The position numbers and the translations under genes are program-made. Below, piece by piece: positions 7,198-16,454 of a DNA stretch of 64,000 nucleotides. This stretch comes from Parvimonas micra. GTDB lineage: Bacteria; Bacillota; Clostridia; Tissierellales; Peptoniphilaceae. The notes under the pieces were generated by a model. That model did no database searches. It was not told where the DNA came from and saw nothing but the letters and a program-made list of their open reading frames with translations. The stretch spans positions 1,364,001-1,428,000 of the forward strand of contig NZ_CP148048.1 in NCBI RefSeq assembly GCF_037482165.1, in the 5' to 3' direction. How positions within the stretch are numbered: the first letter of the stretch is position 1; each line of letters begins with the position of its first letter.

Positions 7198-9177
7198 ATG
7201 AAAAGTATAAAAATTGATGAATTTAAAAACTTTAAATTTTTAGGAAATTTACATTTAAGTAAAGATGAAAAAAATCTATTTTATTCCGTTTCTAATATGA
7301 ATTTAGAAAAAAATTCTTATGAACACAGAATATATAAAATGGACTTGGAAACTAAAAAGTCCTTCGTTTTTACTAATGGTGCTAAGGAAAGTTCTTTTAT
7401 TGAACTTTTAGACGGTTCTATTCTTTTTGCAAGTGATAGAGAAGACAAAAAAGAAGACTCAGATATAACTAAATTTTATAGAATATGCCCTTTAGGTGGC
7501 GAAGCTGTTTTAGACTTTACTATTCCTGCTTTGGTAAATAGAATAAAACAAATAAATGACGATGAATTTTTAGTTTTGGCTAATTTTAATAGAACAAAAG
7601 AATTAGAAAAAATTGAAAAAGAAGAAGAAAAGGAAGATAGTAAAGAAAAAACTTATGACGATTCTAAGGATTATCTTGTTGCAACTGAAATTCCTTTCTG
7701 GGGAAATAATATTGGCTTTACAAATGAAGACAGAAGTAGGCTTTATCTTTTTAATAAAAATACTTCTGAATTAATTCCTTTAAGTGATGATATCACTGAT
7801 ATTTATGGTTTAGAAATAAATGAAAATAAAACTAAAGCTGTATTTATAGCAACATCTTATACAGGAAAAATGCCTCTTGTAAATGAAGTTAAAATTTTAG
7901 ATATTAGTTCTAAAGCAGTAGATATTTTAGCAAAAGACTATTCTTTCGAATATGCTAACTTTATAGATAATGAAAATATTGTAGTTAAAGCTTCAGATAT
8001 GCAAGAATATGGTTTAAATGAAAATTCAAATATTTATATTATAAATATTAACAATAAGTCATTTGAAAAGATTGTAAATGATAATTTTGATATGTGTATG
8101 CATAATTCTGTTGGTACTGATATGAGATTAACTGGCGGAAAAAGTACTTTAGTAAAAGACGGATTTATGTACTTCATAAATACTGAGGTAAATAGTTCAT
8201 ATATTTATAGAATTGACAAAAATGGAAATCTCGAAAGATTAAACGAAAAATCAGGTTCTATAGATTGTATTGACGTTTCTAAAGATGGCAAAATTTATGC
8301 CATTGCATTAAAAGACTCTAATTTACAAGATGTTTATGAAATTTCTAGAGAAGAAGAAAATAGAATTTCTTTCCATAATGATACTACTGAATATTCTCTT
8401 TCAGAAATTGAAGAAATTACTTTTACTAATGACGGAATTGGTTTTATCGGATATGTTATGAAACCTGTTGACTATGATCCAGAGAAAAAATATCCAGGTG
8501 TACTTCATGTTCATGGTGGTCCTAAAACAGTTTTTGGAAAAGTATTCCATCACGAAATGCAATTTTTAGCAAATAATGGCTACTTTGTATTTTTTACAAA
8601 TCCTAGAGGTTCAGATGGTAGAGGTAAAGAATTTGCTGATATTCGTGGAAAATATGGAGAAATTGACTTTGATGACCTAATGAAATTTACTGATTCTGTA
8701 ATTAAAAATTACCCTGCACTTGATGAAGAAAGACTTGCAATCATGGGTGGAAGCTATGGTGGTTTTATGACAAATTGGGCTATCGGACATACAAATAGAT
8801 TTAAAGCTGCTTGTTCACAACGTTCAATTTCAAATATGACTTCTGAATTTTTACTTACAGATATTGGATATTATTTCATAGATGACCAAATCTCTGCAAC
8901 TCCTTGGAATAATTATGAAAAATTATGGTATCATTCCCCACTTAAATATGCAAATAAGGCACAAACACCAACTCTTTTCATTCATTCAGATGAAGATTAT
9001 AGATGTTGGATACCAGAAGGAATTCAAATGTTCTCTGCACTAAAATATCATAATATACCTGCGAGACTTGTAATGTTTAAAGGTGAAAATCATGAACTAT
9101 CAAGAAGTGGTAAACCAATGCATAGAATAAGAAGATTAAAAGAAATATTAGAATGGTTTGATAATTATTTAAAATAA
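7198..9177 (+). CDS. S9 family prolyl oligopeptidase/acylaminoacyl-peptidase
   Basis: A 659-residue serine peptidase with no signal peptide. The N-terminal 400 residues form a beta-propeller, with WD40/TolB-like repeats such as LYLFNKNTSELIPL. The C-terminal catalytic domain has GGSYGGF (Ser519), Asp in HSDEDYRCW near residue 600 and His in KGENHELS near 635. PGVLHVHGGP supplies the oxyanion region. This order and length match acylaminoacyl-peptidase/dipeptidyl-peptidase-like S9C enzymes, which clip short peptides in the cytoplasm. That fits an amino-acid-fermenting anaerobe (inference). An acidic insert (residues of about 140-160, EKIEKEEEKEDSKEK) lies within the propeller. Single gene with its own promoter and terminator. 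Confidence 0.92.
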   Translation: MKSIKIDEFKNFKFLGNLHLSKDEKNLFYSVSNMNLEKNSYEHRIYKMDLETKKSFVFTNGAKESSFIELLDGSILFASDREDKKEDSDITKFYRICPLGGEAVLDFTIPALVNRIKQINDDEFLVLANFNRTKELEKIEKEEEKEDSKEKTYDDSKDYLVATEIPFWGNNIGFTNEDRSRLYLFNKNTSELIPLSDDITDIYGLEINENKTKAVFIATSYTGKMPLVNEVKILDISSKAVDILAKDYSFEYANFIDNENIVVKASDMQEYGLNENSNIYIININNKSFEKIVNDNFDMCMHNSVGTDMRLTGGKSTLVKDGFMYFINTEVNSSYIYRIDKNGNLERLNEKSGSIDCIDVSKDGKIYAIALKDSNLQDVYEISREEENRISFHNDTTEYSLSEIEEITFTNDGIGFIGYVMKPVDYDPEKKYPGVLHVHGGPKTVFGKVFHHEMQFLANNGYFVFFTNPRGSDGRGKEFADIRGKYGEIDFDDLMKFTDSVIKNYPALDEERLAIMGGSYGGFMTNWAIGHTNRFKAACSQRSISNMTSEFLLTDIGYYFIDDQISATPWNNYEKLWYHSPLKYANKAQTPTLFIHSDEDYRCWIPEGIQMFSALKYHNIPARLVMFKGENHELSRSGKPMHRIRRLKEILEWFDNYLK

Positions 9178-9189
9178 TTTAGAAACTTT

Positions 9190-9224
9190 AAAGAGCTATG
9201 TTAAATTTTTCAACATAGCTCTTT
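9190..9224. terminator. Bidirectional terminator between S9 peptidase and HAD genes
   Basis: AAAGAGCTATGTT (9190-9202) pairs with AACATAGCTCTTT (9212-9224) and is followed by further T residues. The convergent HAD gene ends 18 bp further on. Confidence 0.8.
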
Positions 9225-9241
9225 TTTCATCATAATTTTAT

Positions 9242-9892
9242 TTAAAGTCCAATTTTTTTCAAATTTTCAACGGAAATTGTATCCATTTTATAGTCAAAGT
9301 CTGTTGTTCTTTCAAAAAATTCTCCATTAGTCAAAGGTTCATAAACCAAAACTGTTTTTATTCCCCTTTTCTTTGCCGTTTTTAATGGAGCTTCGGTATC
9401 ATCAAAAAATATTATGTCGTCAACATCTGCATTGTGTTTTTTTACTGCCCAATCATAATATCTTTCATCATCTTTTAAATATCCACAATCATCGCAGGTT
9501 TGGATATAGTTAAAATACTTCATAAGTCCTGTTCTTTCTAAACAATTTTTACAAAGTCCTATATTTGTAGCCGTATTCAAAGAAATCTTATAGCCTTTTT
9601 CTTTTAAGTAATCTAAGGCATTCATTACATTTTCTTTTGCTCCGTAAATTTCATCATATCCTTCTTTTACATATTTTAAATTTCTGGCATAAATTTCATC
9701 CGGAGTTAAATCAAGATTGAAATAATTTTTAATTGCTATTCCTCTTGCATAAAGTTTTTTTCCTTTAAACAACTCTTTTAGTTCATCAGTTTCTTCTAAA
9801 TTCATCTCTTTAAGAAAATATTTACAACTTCCGAACCAACCCCCAATAGAATCAATTAAAGTTCCGTCCATATCAAACATTACACACTTCAT
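9242..9892 (-). CDS. HAD-superfamily hydrolase (phosphatase-like)
   Basis: A 216-residue HAD enzyme. Motif I is MFDMDGTLIDS (nucleophile Asp7, acid Asp9). Motif II is the Thr/Asn of SLNTATNIG. Motif IV is IIFFDDTEAPLKTAKKRG. The helical cap between residues of about 17 and 85 makes it a subfamily IA member, of the phosphoglycolate phosphatase/beta-phosphoglucomutase kind. Small metabolite phosphatase is the safest call; the substrate is not readable from sequence. Transcribed alone, convergent with the S9 peptidase gene and sharing its terminator. Confidence 0.88.
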   Translation of the reverse strand: MKCVMFDMDGTLIDSIGGWFGSCKYFLKEMNLEETDELKELFKGKKLYARGIAIKNYFNLDLTPDEIYARNLKYVKEGYDEIYGAKENVMNALDYLKEKGYKISLNTATNIGLCKNCLERTGLMKYFNYIQTCDDCGYLKDDERYYDWAVKKHNADVDDIIFFDDTEAPLKTAKKRGIKTVLVYEPLTNGEFFERTTDFDYKMDTISVENLKKIGL

Positions 9893-10007
9893 AACTTCCT
9901 CCTGATATTAAATATATAATTATGATAAAACAAATATTGATTTATCACAATACGCAAAGCTCTATTCATTTTATCATATTTTAGCTAATTCCTCAAATCA
10001 TTATATA

Positions 10008-10565
10008 CTAAATTATAGGATCTACTACTCTAAAAAAGTAATCTGCAATTTCTTCTGGACTATCTTCCATTTGATCTTTAATCCACCATTTTACTGTTTC
10101 CACAAATGAACAACAAATATGATTTTTCAAGAATTTCTTAAACTTCTTATCTTCAATATTATCGATAAAAATATATTCATCTATTACCTTAAATAGATAA
10201 GTTTTAAAATATTCTAAAAACAATTCATTACTTTCACAACTTAAAACCTTTATAAACTCTTCCTTATTTTCCTTTAAATGATAAAGTATATGTGTAATTA
10301 AAATTTTAGGATTTTTGTTTGAATTTTCAAAAATTTTTGAACATTCTCTACTTAAATCATTAGAAAATATATGTTCAAACAACTCACGACAAATTTCTTT
10401 TAATAAATCATCTTTTGTTTCAAAATGAGAATAAAAAGTACTCCTACCTATATCTGCCAAATCAATAATTTCTTGAACTGTTATTTTATTATAATTTTTC
10501 TTGGATAAAAGCTCAGTAAAAGCCATAAAAATTGCTTTTCTAGTTTTAATTTGCTGTCTATTCAT
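10008..10565 (-). CDS. TetR family regulator, divergent from metal ATPase
   Basis: A 185-residue regulator. Its DNA-binding domain is near the N terminus (TVQEIIDLADIGRSTFYSHF, then ETKDDLL), a classic TetR recognition pattern. A C-terminal helical domain of the Pfam TetR_C type follows, with aromatic CSFVETVKWWIKDQME near the end. GGAGG 6 bp before the ATG at 10565 sets the start. It is divergent from the P-type ATPase gene across 159 bp, so it is the likely regulator of that exporter. TGTTC words occur near each gene in that gap, but I could not define a convincing palindrome. Confidence 0.85.
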   Translation of the reverse strand: MNRQQIKTRKAIFMAFTELLSKKNYNKITVQEIIDLADIGRSTFYSHFETKDDLLKEICRELFEHIFSNDLSRECSKIFENSNKNPKILITHILYHLKENKEEFIKVLSCESNELFLEYFKTYLFKVIDEYIFIDNIEDKKFKKFLKNHICCSFVETVKWWIKDQMEDSPEEIADYFFRVVDPII

Positions 10566-10724
10566 AAAATCCTCCATACATTTTTAAAAAAATGTTCAAA
10601 GTATTACTATTTTAATTAATTGCTTATTGATATATAATATCTATAGTGATACAATTAAATCAAACAAAGTGTTCGTTATTAAATTAATTGTAGCATTATA
10701 AACAGAAAAAATCAAGGAGGACTT

Positions 10725-12608
10725 ATGATAAATAAAATTTCAAAATTATTCAGTGGTTTACACTTTACTATCATTTCAATAGTATTTTTTATACTAAATG
10801 TTGTCTTAAATCTTTTAAAGATAGAAACTGCATTTAAACCGGTATGGATAAGTATTGTTATATCTGCTTTCCCTTTTTTAGTTGGGGCTATTAAAAATAT
10901 AGTAAAATTTAAAATAAAAAATTCACTTTTAATCACAATTGCAGTAATCGCATCCGTATTTGTTGGAGAATATTTTGCAGCAGCTGAAATCGCAATTCTT
11001 ATGGCAATCGGAGAACTTTTAGAAGACTATACAGTTGACAGAGCCAAAAAAGGTCTTAATGATTTAATTTCTTCCGCTCCAAAAAAAGCAAAGAAACTCA
11101 TTAAAACTAATGATTCTTATACTGTTAAAGAAGTTCCGATTGAAGAAATTGAAAATGGAGATATAATCAGAGTTATGCCTGGGGAAATAATTTCAGTTGA
11201 TGGAATTATAAAAGAGGGTTTTTCTTCTATTGACCAATCAATTCTAACAGGAGAAAGTTTACCTGTAGATAAAACTGTTGGAGACGAAGTTTTCTGTGGT
11301 TCTATGAACTGTTTTGGAAGTATTGACATCATAGCAAAAGATGTTGAAAATTCTTCCTTACAAAAATTTATCGACTTGGTTGAAAGAGCAGAAAAAGAAC
11401 AAACTCCTATGCAAACAGTAATTGACAGACTTGCAGTTAAACTCGTTCCGACTGCACTTTTAATTGCAATTGCAACTTTTGCAATAATGATGTTATCTAA
11501 TTTTGATTTATACACTTCAATAAATAGAGCAGTTACGGTTTTAGTTGTATTTTGTCCTTGTGCCCTATTCTTATCAACTCCAACTGCTGTTATGGCTTCA
11601 ATCGGTCAAGCAAGTAAACATGGTGTTATAATAAAAACATTTAATGCCCTTGAAAAACTAGCAAAAGTTAATAAAATAGCTTTTGACAAAACTGGAACCT
11701 TAACTTATGGGAAGTTAAATGTAAATGATATAGAAAATTTTTCAGAGTTTTCCGATGAAACAATAATGTCCTTAATTTCAAGTTTAGAATCAAAAAGCGA
11801 ACATCCTATTGCAAAATCAGTAACAGAATATCTAGATGAAAAAAATATAAAAAAAGAAAATGTTGAAAATTTTAAAATGAAAATTGCAAGAGGAATCGAA
11901 GGAGAGATTTTAGGAAATAAATATTTCTGCGGAAATGAAAAATACTTTAGAGAAAATAATATAAATGTCAAAGACAATATAAAAGAAAAAATTGAAAAAT
12001 ACTCAAATGAAGCTAAAAATATAATTCTTTTTGGAGATGAAAAAGAAGTTTTATCAATCGTAACTCTATCAGACACTCTAAGAGAAAATGCTAAAGAAAT
12101 GGTAGAAAATTTAAAAAGCTTTGAAATTGAGCCACTACTTCTAACTGGAGACAATCTTTTAACTGCAAAATACTTTTCAGACAAAGTTGGAATAACAGAA
12201 GTAAAGGCCGAACTTTCTCCCGAAGAAAAGTTTGAACATATAAAAAATCTAAAAGAAAATAATGTCGTTTGTATGATTGGAGACGGAATCAACGACGCTC
12301 CCGCTCTTAAACTTGCAGATGTTTCGGTTGCAATGGGAAAAACAGGAAGCGACATTTCAATCGAAAGTGCTAATATTGTACTAATGGGACATGATGTTTC
12401 AAAAATAGTTTATCTAAAAAAACTCGCCAATGCAACAGTTAAGACGATAAAATTCAACATAATAATATCACTTTTAATTAACTTTGTAGCCGTAATCTTA
12501 TCTGTACTTGGAGTTTTAAATCCATTAGTTGGTGCAATAGTACACAATCTAGGTTCAATACTCGTAATTTTAAATGCGTCATTACTATACGATAGAAAAT
12601 TTAATTAG
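10725..12608 (+). CDS. Heavy-metal-translocating P-type ATPase (P1B)
   Basis: A 627-residue metal exporter. The N-terminal membrane helices start at once, with no HMA metal-binding domain. Actuator motif LTGESLPVDK lies at residues 175-183, the channel CPC at 277-279 (FCPCALFLSTPTA), phosphorylation loop DKTGTLT (Asp321), SEHPIA in the nucleotide domain, and hinge GDGINDAPAL. The last membrane helices read AIVHNLGSILVILNA, so the CadA/ZntA-type Asp is replaced by an HN-x-GS pattern. Metal choice (Zn, Cd, Co, Fe) is therefore uncertain. A divergent TetR gene probably controls it. It ends at the hairpin at 12617-12643. Confidence 0.9.
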   Translation: MINKISKLFSGLHFTIISIVFFILNVVLNLLKIETAFKPVWISIVISAFPFLVGAIKNIVKFKIKNSLLITIAVIASVFVGEYFAAAEIAILMAIGELLEDYTVDRAKKGLNDLISSAPKKAKKLIKTNDSYTVKEVPIEEIENGDIIRVMPGEIISVDGIIKEGFSSIDQSILTGESLPVDKTVGDEVFCGSMNCFGSIDIIAKDVENSSLQKFIDLVERAEKEQTPMQTVIDRLAVKLVPTALLIAIATFAIMMLSNFDLYTSINRAVTVLVVFCPCALFLSTPTAVMASIGQASKHGVIIKTFNALEKLAKVNKIAFDKTGTLTYGKLNVNDIENFSEFSDETIMSLISSLESKSEHPIAKSVTEYLDEKNIKKENVENFKMKIARGIEGEILGNKYFCGNEKYFRENNINVKDNIKEKIEKYSNEAKNIILFGDEKEVLSIVTLSDTLRENAKEMVENLKSFEIEPLLLTGDNLLTAKYFSDKVGITEVKAELSPEEKFEHIKNLKENNVVCMIGDGINDAPALKLADVSVAMGKTGSDISIESANIVLMGHDVSKIVYLKKLANATVKTIKFNIIISLLINFVAVILSVLGVLNPLVGAIVHNLGSILVILNASLLYDRKFN

Positions 12609-12616
12609 AAACCTTT

Positions 12617-12643
12617 AAGAGAAGCAATTTTGCTTCTCTTTTA
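12617..12643 (+). terminator. Terminator of the P-type ATPase gene
   Basis: Arms AAGAGAAGCAA and TTGCTTCTCTT with a TT loop, then TT. Confidence 0.75.
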
Positions 12644-12710
12644 TCATTGCAAAAAGACTAAAAATATGTTATTATTTTAGAATGATTTTAGACTTTTTAC
12701 GGAGGATATA

Positions 12711-14087
12711 ATGGTTAAAAGCAATGAAATAGATATGATAAATGGAAAGACCTTGAAAAAAATGATATTTTTTTCAATTCCAATTATTTTTACAAGTGTT
12801 TTTCAATTACTTTTTAATACAATAGATATAATTGTTGTTGGACGTTTTTCTGGAAGTGCTGCACTTGCAGGAGTTGGAGCAACTTCATCATTAATAAATT
12901 TACTCGTAAGTTTATTAATTGGAATTTCTATGGGAATAAGTGTAACGATGGGAAAATATTGTGGTGCAAGAGATTATAAAAATGCATCCGATACTGTTCA
13001 TAATGCAATCGGACTTGCAATTGTTTCTGGAACAATTTTACTTTTTGTAGGGCTTATCGCTTCAAGACCTATGTTACATCTAATGGGAACACCTGATGAA
13101 ATTATTGATTTATCAGCAATTTATATGAGAATAATCTTTTTAGGAAGTCCCGCAGCTGCCATTTATAATTTCGGAGCGGCACTTTTAAGATCCATTGGAG
13201 ATACAAAAAGACCTCTTTTCTTTTTAATAGTTTCAGGTATTTTAAATGTTTTTTTAAATTTATTTTTTGTTATAGTACTAAATATGAGCGTTGATGGAGT
13301 AGCAATAGCAACAATAATTTCTCAATATGTTTCAGCTATTATGATGATATTATTTTTAACAAAAAATGTAGGTTATATGCATCTAGATTTGAGAAAAATA
13401 AAATTGCAAAAAGATAAAGTTATTAGTATTTTAAGAATAGGACTTCCAGCTGGACTTCAAGGCATTGTATTTAGCATATCAAATGTGTTAATTCAATCTT
13501 CTATAAATACATTTGGAAAGCTCGTTATCGCAGGAAATACAGCAGCAATAAATATTGAAGGCTTCGTATATATGTCAATGAATTCAATTTATCAGTCAAC
13601 ACTTAGTTTTACAAGTCAAAATATGGGAGCAAAAAAATATCATAGAATAGATAAGATTTTATTGCAAGGTCTTGGAATTGTTGCAGTAGTTGGTCTTGTA
13701 CTAGGTGTTGGTGCATATTCTTTAGGAAATATTCTACTTGGAATATTTACAGATGACCCAGAAGTAATTATGTATGGACTTAACAGAATGAAAATTGTTT
13801 CAGCAACATACCTACTATGTGGACTAATGGACGTAACAGTTGGTTCCTTAAGAGGAATGGGATACTCCATTTTACCAATGATTGTGTCTTTAACGGGCGC
13901 TTGCCTATTCAGAGTAATTTGGATATTTACTATATTTCAAATTTATAGAACTCAAGAATCACTTTACATTTCTTATCCGATTTCATGGATATTGACAACT
14001 GCAGCACATATATGTTGCTACTTAGTGATAAGAAAAAAATTATTAAAACAAAATAATGAAAACAAAAAAGGAGCTCTCGCTCCTTAA
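12711..14087 (+). CDS. MATE family multidrug/Na+ antiporter
   Basis: A 458-residue integral membrane protein with about twelve predicted helices in two homologous halves. The first half contains FSIPIIFTSVFQLLFNTIDI and GRFSGSAALAGVGATSSL; the second has RIGLPAGLQGIVFSISNVLI. This is the NorM/MepA/DinF pattern, a drug or metabolite extruder driven by Na+ or H+. An ACGGAGG-type site precedes the ATG. Monocistronic, bounded by terminators. The substrate cannot be told. Confidence 0.92.
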   Translation: MVKSNEIDMINGKTLKKMIFFSIPIIFTSVFQLLFNTIDIIVVGRFSGSAALAGVGATSSLINLLVSLLIGISMGISVTMGKYCGARDYKNASDTVHNAIGLAIVSGTILLFVGLIASRPMLHLMGTPDEIIDLSAIYMRIIFLGSPAAAIYNFGAALLRSIGDTKRPLFFLIVSGILNVFLNLFFVIVLNMSVDGVAIATIISQYVSAIMMILFLTKNVGYMHLDLRKIKLQKDKVISILRIGLPAGLQGIVFSISNVLIQSSINTFGKLVIAGNTAAINIEGFVYMSMNSIYQSTLSFTSQNMGAKKYHRIDKILLQGLGIVAVVGLVLGVGAYSLGNILLGIFTDDPEVIMYGLNRMKIVSATYLLCGLMDVTVGSLRGMGYSILPMIVSLTGACLFRVIWIFTIFQIYRTQESLYISYPISWILTTAAHICCYLVIRKKLLKQNNENKKGALAP

Positions 14088-14088
14088 G

Positions 14089-14117
14089 AGTACAGATATT
14101 ATCTGTACTTTTTTTGT
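14089..14117 (+). terminator. Terminator of the MATE gene
   Basis: AGTACAGAT (14089-14097) pairs with ATCTGTACT (14101-14109), followed by seven or more T. A second small hairpin (GGAGC/GCTCC) overlaps the end of the gene. Confidence 0.85.
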
Positions 14118-14172
14118 ATAAAATTTGAACTTCATAATATTTTTAAATAAAAATAATTTTGCTGTTTTAATA

Positions 14173-14306
14173 GTGTATGTATCTACGATACATTTACTTT
14201 TGCTAAAGCAAAAGTATGAGATCTTTCGACTCCGTTTCACTACGCTCAAGATGACGTATAAAGAAGAACCCTTGTTTAATAGCTAGACGTGAAAAGTATA
14301 TAAACT
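14173..14306. repeat. Modular intergenic repeat, copy 1 (short form)
   Basis: It begins with the palindromic word TGTATCTACGATACA. A TTTTGCT/AGCAAAA hairpin follows, then a GAGATCTTTCGACTCCGTTT-like core and ATGACGTATAAAG. It ends with the tail TTAATAGCTAGACGTGAAAA. This is the most compact full copy in the window. No gene in it. Confidence 0.75.
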
Positions 14307-14336
14307 TATAATGATATACATATAAAATCAAAAATC

Positions 14337-15668
14337 TTATTTATCCATATTCCCGGATAATTCTATTAAAAATACAATTCCTATTTCATTTTTTTCTACT
14401 TTGTATTTTATTCCGTAGTTTAATAAGATGTTTTTTACAATGTATAATCCTAAACCATTGCTGTTTTCTTTGTTTAGGTTGAAATTTATTTCAAATATTT
14501 TATTTACATCTAAATCTTTATTGTCTTTGTAGGAATTTTCAACATAAAGCCAGTCATCTTTAGTTCCGATGTTTATTACCCCATCTTCGTCGGAGTATTT
14601 AACTGCATTGTTTATCAAATTGGATAGAACAATTTTAAGTGCAGTCATTCCTATATAGATTTTTTCGTTTTTCAAATTATTATTGACTTTGATATTTCTA
14701 TTATTTGCAAGTAGTATATATTGTTTTAGAACATCTTCTAATACGTCATTAACAACTATTATTTCTTCATCATCTTTTAAATGTTCAAAGGAAGAAACTG
14801 ATAGCATTTGCGAAATACTTCTTGTTAAATGGTCAACTATATCTATACAATTATCAATGTATAAATCTCTATTTTTATATTTTCCAATATTGTATTTCAT
14901 ATTTTCTAAAATTATTTTTAAGCTAGCTAGAGGTGTTTTTAATTCATGGGATGTTCCTCTAAAAAAATCATATTTTAGTTTTTCCAATTTTACTATTTCT
15001 TCATTTTTAAGTTCTAAATCATCTATCAATTTTAAAAGAGTATTATACAAATCATTAATCTGTTCTTTTAATTCCCCAACTTCGTTTGTAGAATTAATAT
15101 TCAAATATGCCGTTCTGTCTAGTCGCATCATCTTTTTTGTCACATTTTTTATTTCATTTATGTTATTGGTTATCGCCTTTGCATATATAAGTGAAATTAT
15201 TATTGAAAATATAAAAGAAATAAATAAAGAATATGGTAAAAATTTAAAGCTAAGTTCTTTTGCATCTTTTTTCATATCAGCAGTAGAAATAAATTGAATG
15301 GATATTTTTTTACCATCTTTTAATTCTATTTCTCTTTCTTCAATGATTAAAGAATTGTTGCCACTCTTTAAATCAACATTGATGTCATCACCAATTTGTA
15401 ATTCATTGTCCTCACCTTGTCCCTTTATTACAGCTTTTATATCACTACTTTTTGAGTAAAAGTCCAAAGATTGTTCAACAAACTTCATATCTTTTCCTTT
15501 AATATTCTCGGAAATTTCGTCAGCTTTTGCATAGAGCTCTTGCTTTCTAGTTTCCAAATAAGTTCTAGGAAAAATAAAAAATACCAGCAAATGTATTAAA
15601 ACTATTACAGTCCCAAGAATTCCAAATGTCTGTAGAAACATTTTTGGAAATATTTTTAAATTCTTCAT
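14337..15668 (-). CDS. Sensor histidine kinase
   Basis: A 443-residue membrane kinase. Helix TM1 spans residues of about 13-33, then an extracellular sensor of about 110 residues, TM2 at about 143-163, and a HAMP-like linker (NNINEIKNVTKKMMRLD). The H-box is SHELKTPLASL (His241), the N-box NLINNAVKYSDE, and the ATP lid GLGLYIVKN. Its ATG overlaps the regulator's TGA by 4 bp, so the two are translationally coupled. The large sensor loop distinguishes it from the loop-less BceS kinases. The adjoining FtsX-type ABC transporter on the same strand suggests a cell-envelope or peptide stress system, but the signal is unknown. Confidence 0.9.
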   Translation of the reverse strand: MKNLKIFPKMFLQTFGILGTVIVLIHLLVFFIFPRTYLETRKQELYAKADEISENIKGKDMKFVEQSLDFYSKSSDIKAVIKGQGEDNELQIGDDINVDLKSGNNSLIIEEREIELKDGKKISIQFISTADMKKDAKELSFKFLPYSLFISFIFSIIISLIYAKAITNNINEIKNVTKKMMRLDRTAYLNINSTNEVGELKEQINDLYNTLLKLIDDLELKNEEIVKLEKLKYDFFRGTSHELKTPLASLKIILENMKYNIGKYKNRDLYIDNCIDIVDHLTRSISQMLSVSSFEHLKDDEEIIVVNDVLEDVLKQYILLANNRNIKVNNNLKNEKIYIGMTALKIVLSNLINNAVKYSDEDGVINIGTKDDWLYVENSYKDNKDLDVNKIFEINFNLNKENSNGLGLYIVKNILLNYGIKYKVEKNEIGIVFLIELSGNMDK

Positions 15669-16321
15669 TTTCTCTCCAATTTATAACCTACGTTCCTAAT
15701 TGTTACAATACAATCTAAACCTAGTTTTTTTCTCAATTCTTTTATATATACATCTATAACTCTATCAAAAGGAATTTCATCAGTTTCTTTCCACACATTA
15801 TCTATTATTTGCGCCCTAGTCAAAGCATGTCCTTCATTTTCCAATAAATATTTTAATATTTCAAGTTCCTTTGCATTTATGTCTATATCTTCTCCGTTAA
15901 ATTTTGCGGTATAACTTGCAAAATTAACCTCTGCACCTTTATATTCAAATTTTTCTTGTCCACCATAATGTCTTTTAATTAAGGAATCAATTCTAACTTT
16001 TAAAACCGGTAATGAAAAAGGCTTTTCCATATACCCATCTGCTAAACTTGAAAAAGCATTTATCTTATATTCTTCATCATTAAATGCCGTCAACATCAGA
16101 ACAGGTAATTTACTTTTTTTTCTGATTTCTTTTAAAACTTCCAATCCGTTTAGAAAAGGAATTTGAATATCTAAGATTACTAAATTAATTTCATTGTTAT
16201 TAAAATATTTTAAGGCTTCCTGTCCATCTTTTGCTTGAATGATGTCATAACCGAATTCAGATAAATATTCAGAAATTCCTTCTCTGATTATTTGATCATC
16301 TTCGACAACAAGTATTCTCAT
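15665..16321 (-). CDS. OmpR/PhoB family response regulator
   Basis: A 218-residue regulator. The receiver domain has acidic pair EDD (7-9), phospho-acceptor Asp51 in VILDIQIPFLNG, Thr in MLTAFND and Lys in YMEKPFS. A winged-helix domain at 125-215 contains ALTRAQIIDNVWKE and VIDVYIKELRKKLG. Partner of the kinase directly downstream (4-bp overlap). It lies downstream of the ABC transporter genes but behind a strong hairpin (16376-16405). It may therefore be transcribed partly on its own. Confidence 0.92.
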   Translation of the reverse strand: MRILVVEDDQIIREGISEYLSEFGYDIIQAKDGQEALKYFNNNEINLVILDIQIPFLNGLEVLKEIRKKSKLPVLMLTAFNDEEYKINAFSSLADGYMEKPFSLPVLKVRIDSLIKRHYGGQEKFEYKGAEVNFASYTAKFNGEDIDINAKELEILKYLLENEGHALTRAQIIDNVWKETDEIPFDRVIDVYIKELRKKLGLDCIVTIRNVGYKLERK

Positions 16322-16375
16322 AAGCCCTCCTTTTTATATAAAAATATCCTTATACTATTTTACCATAAAAAGCAA

Positions 16376-16405
16376 AAATTATCGATGTATATACATCGAT
16401 AATTT
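16376..16405 (-). terminator. Perfect 30-bp palindrome, terminator of the ABC operon
   Basis: Fifteen-base arms, AAATTATCGATGTAT and its exact complement, with no loop bases. On the minus strand TTTTT follows at once. It sits between the last permease gene and the response regulator. Confidence 0.7.
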
Positions 16406-16454
16406 CTGTTTCTTGTACAATAATATTGTAAAATTCCTCCCATAGGATAATAAG

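Noticed and set aside
10566-10724. Operator between the second TetR gene and the metal ATPase
   Set aside because: TGTTC words occur twice but I could not find a convincing symmetrical site.
11705-12355. 216-codon open frame antisense to the P-type ATPase
   Set aside because: Ser/Phe/Ile-rich antisense shadow without a start site. The ATPase motifs lie on the plus strand.
14683-15297. 204-codon open frame antisense to the histidine kinase
   Set aside because: No ribosome site or recognisable domain. The kinase frame is intact and motif-rich.
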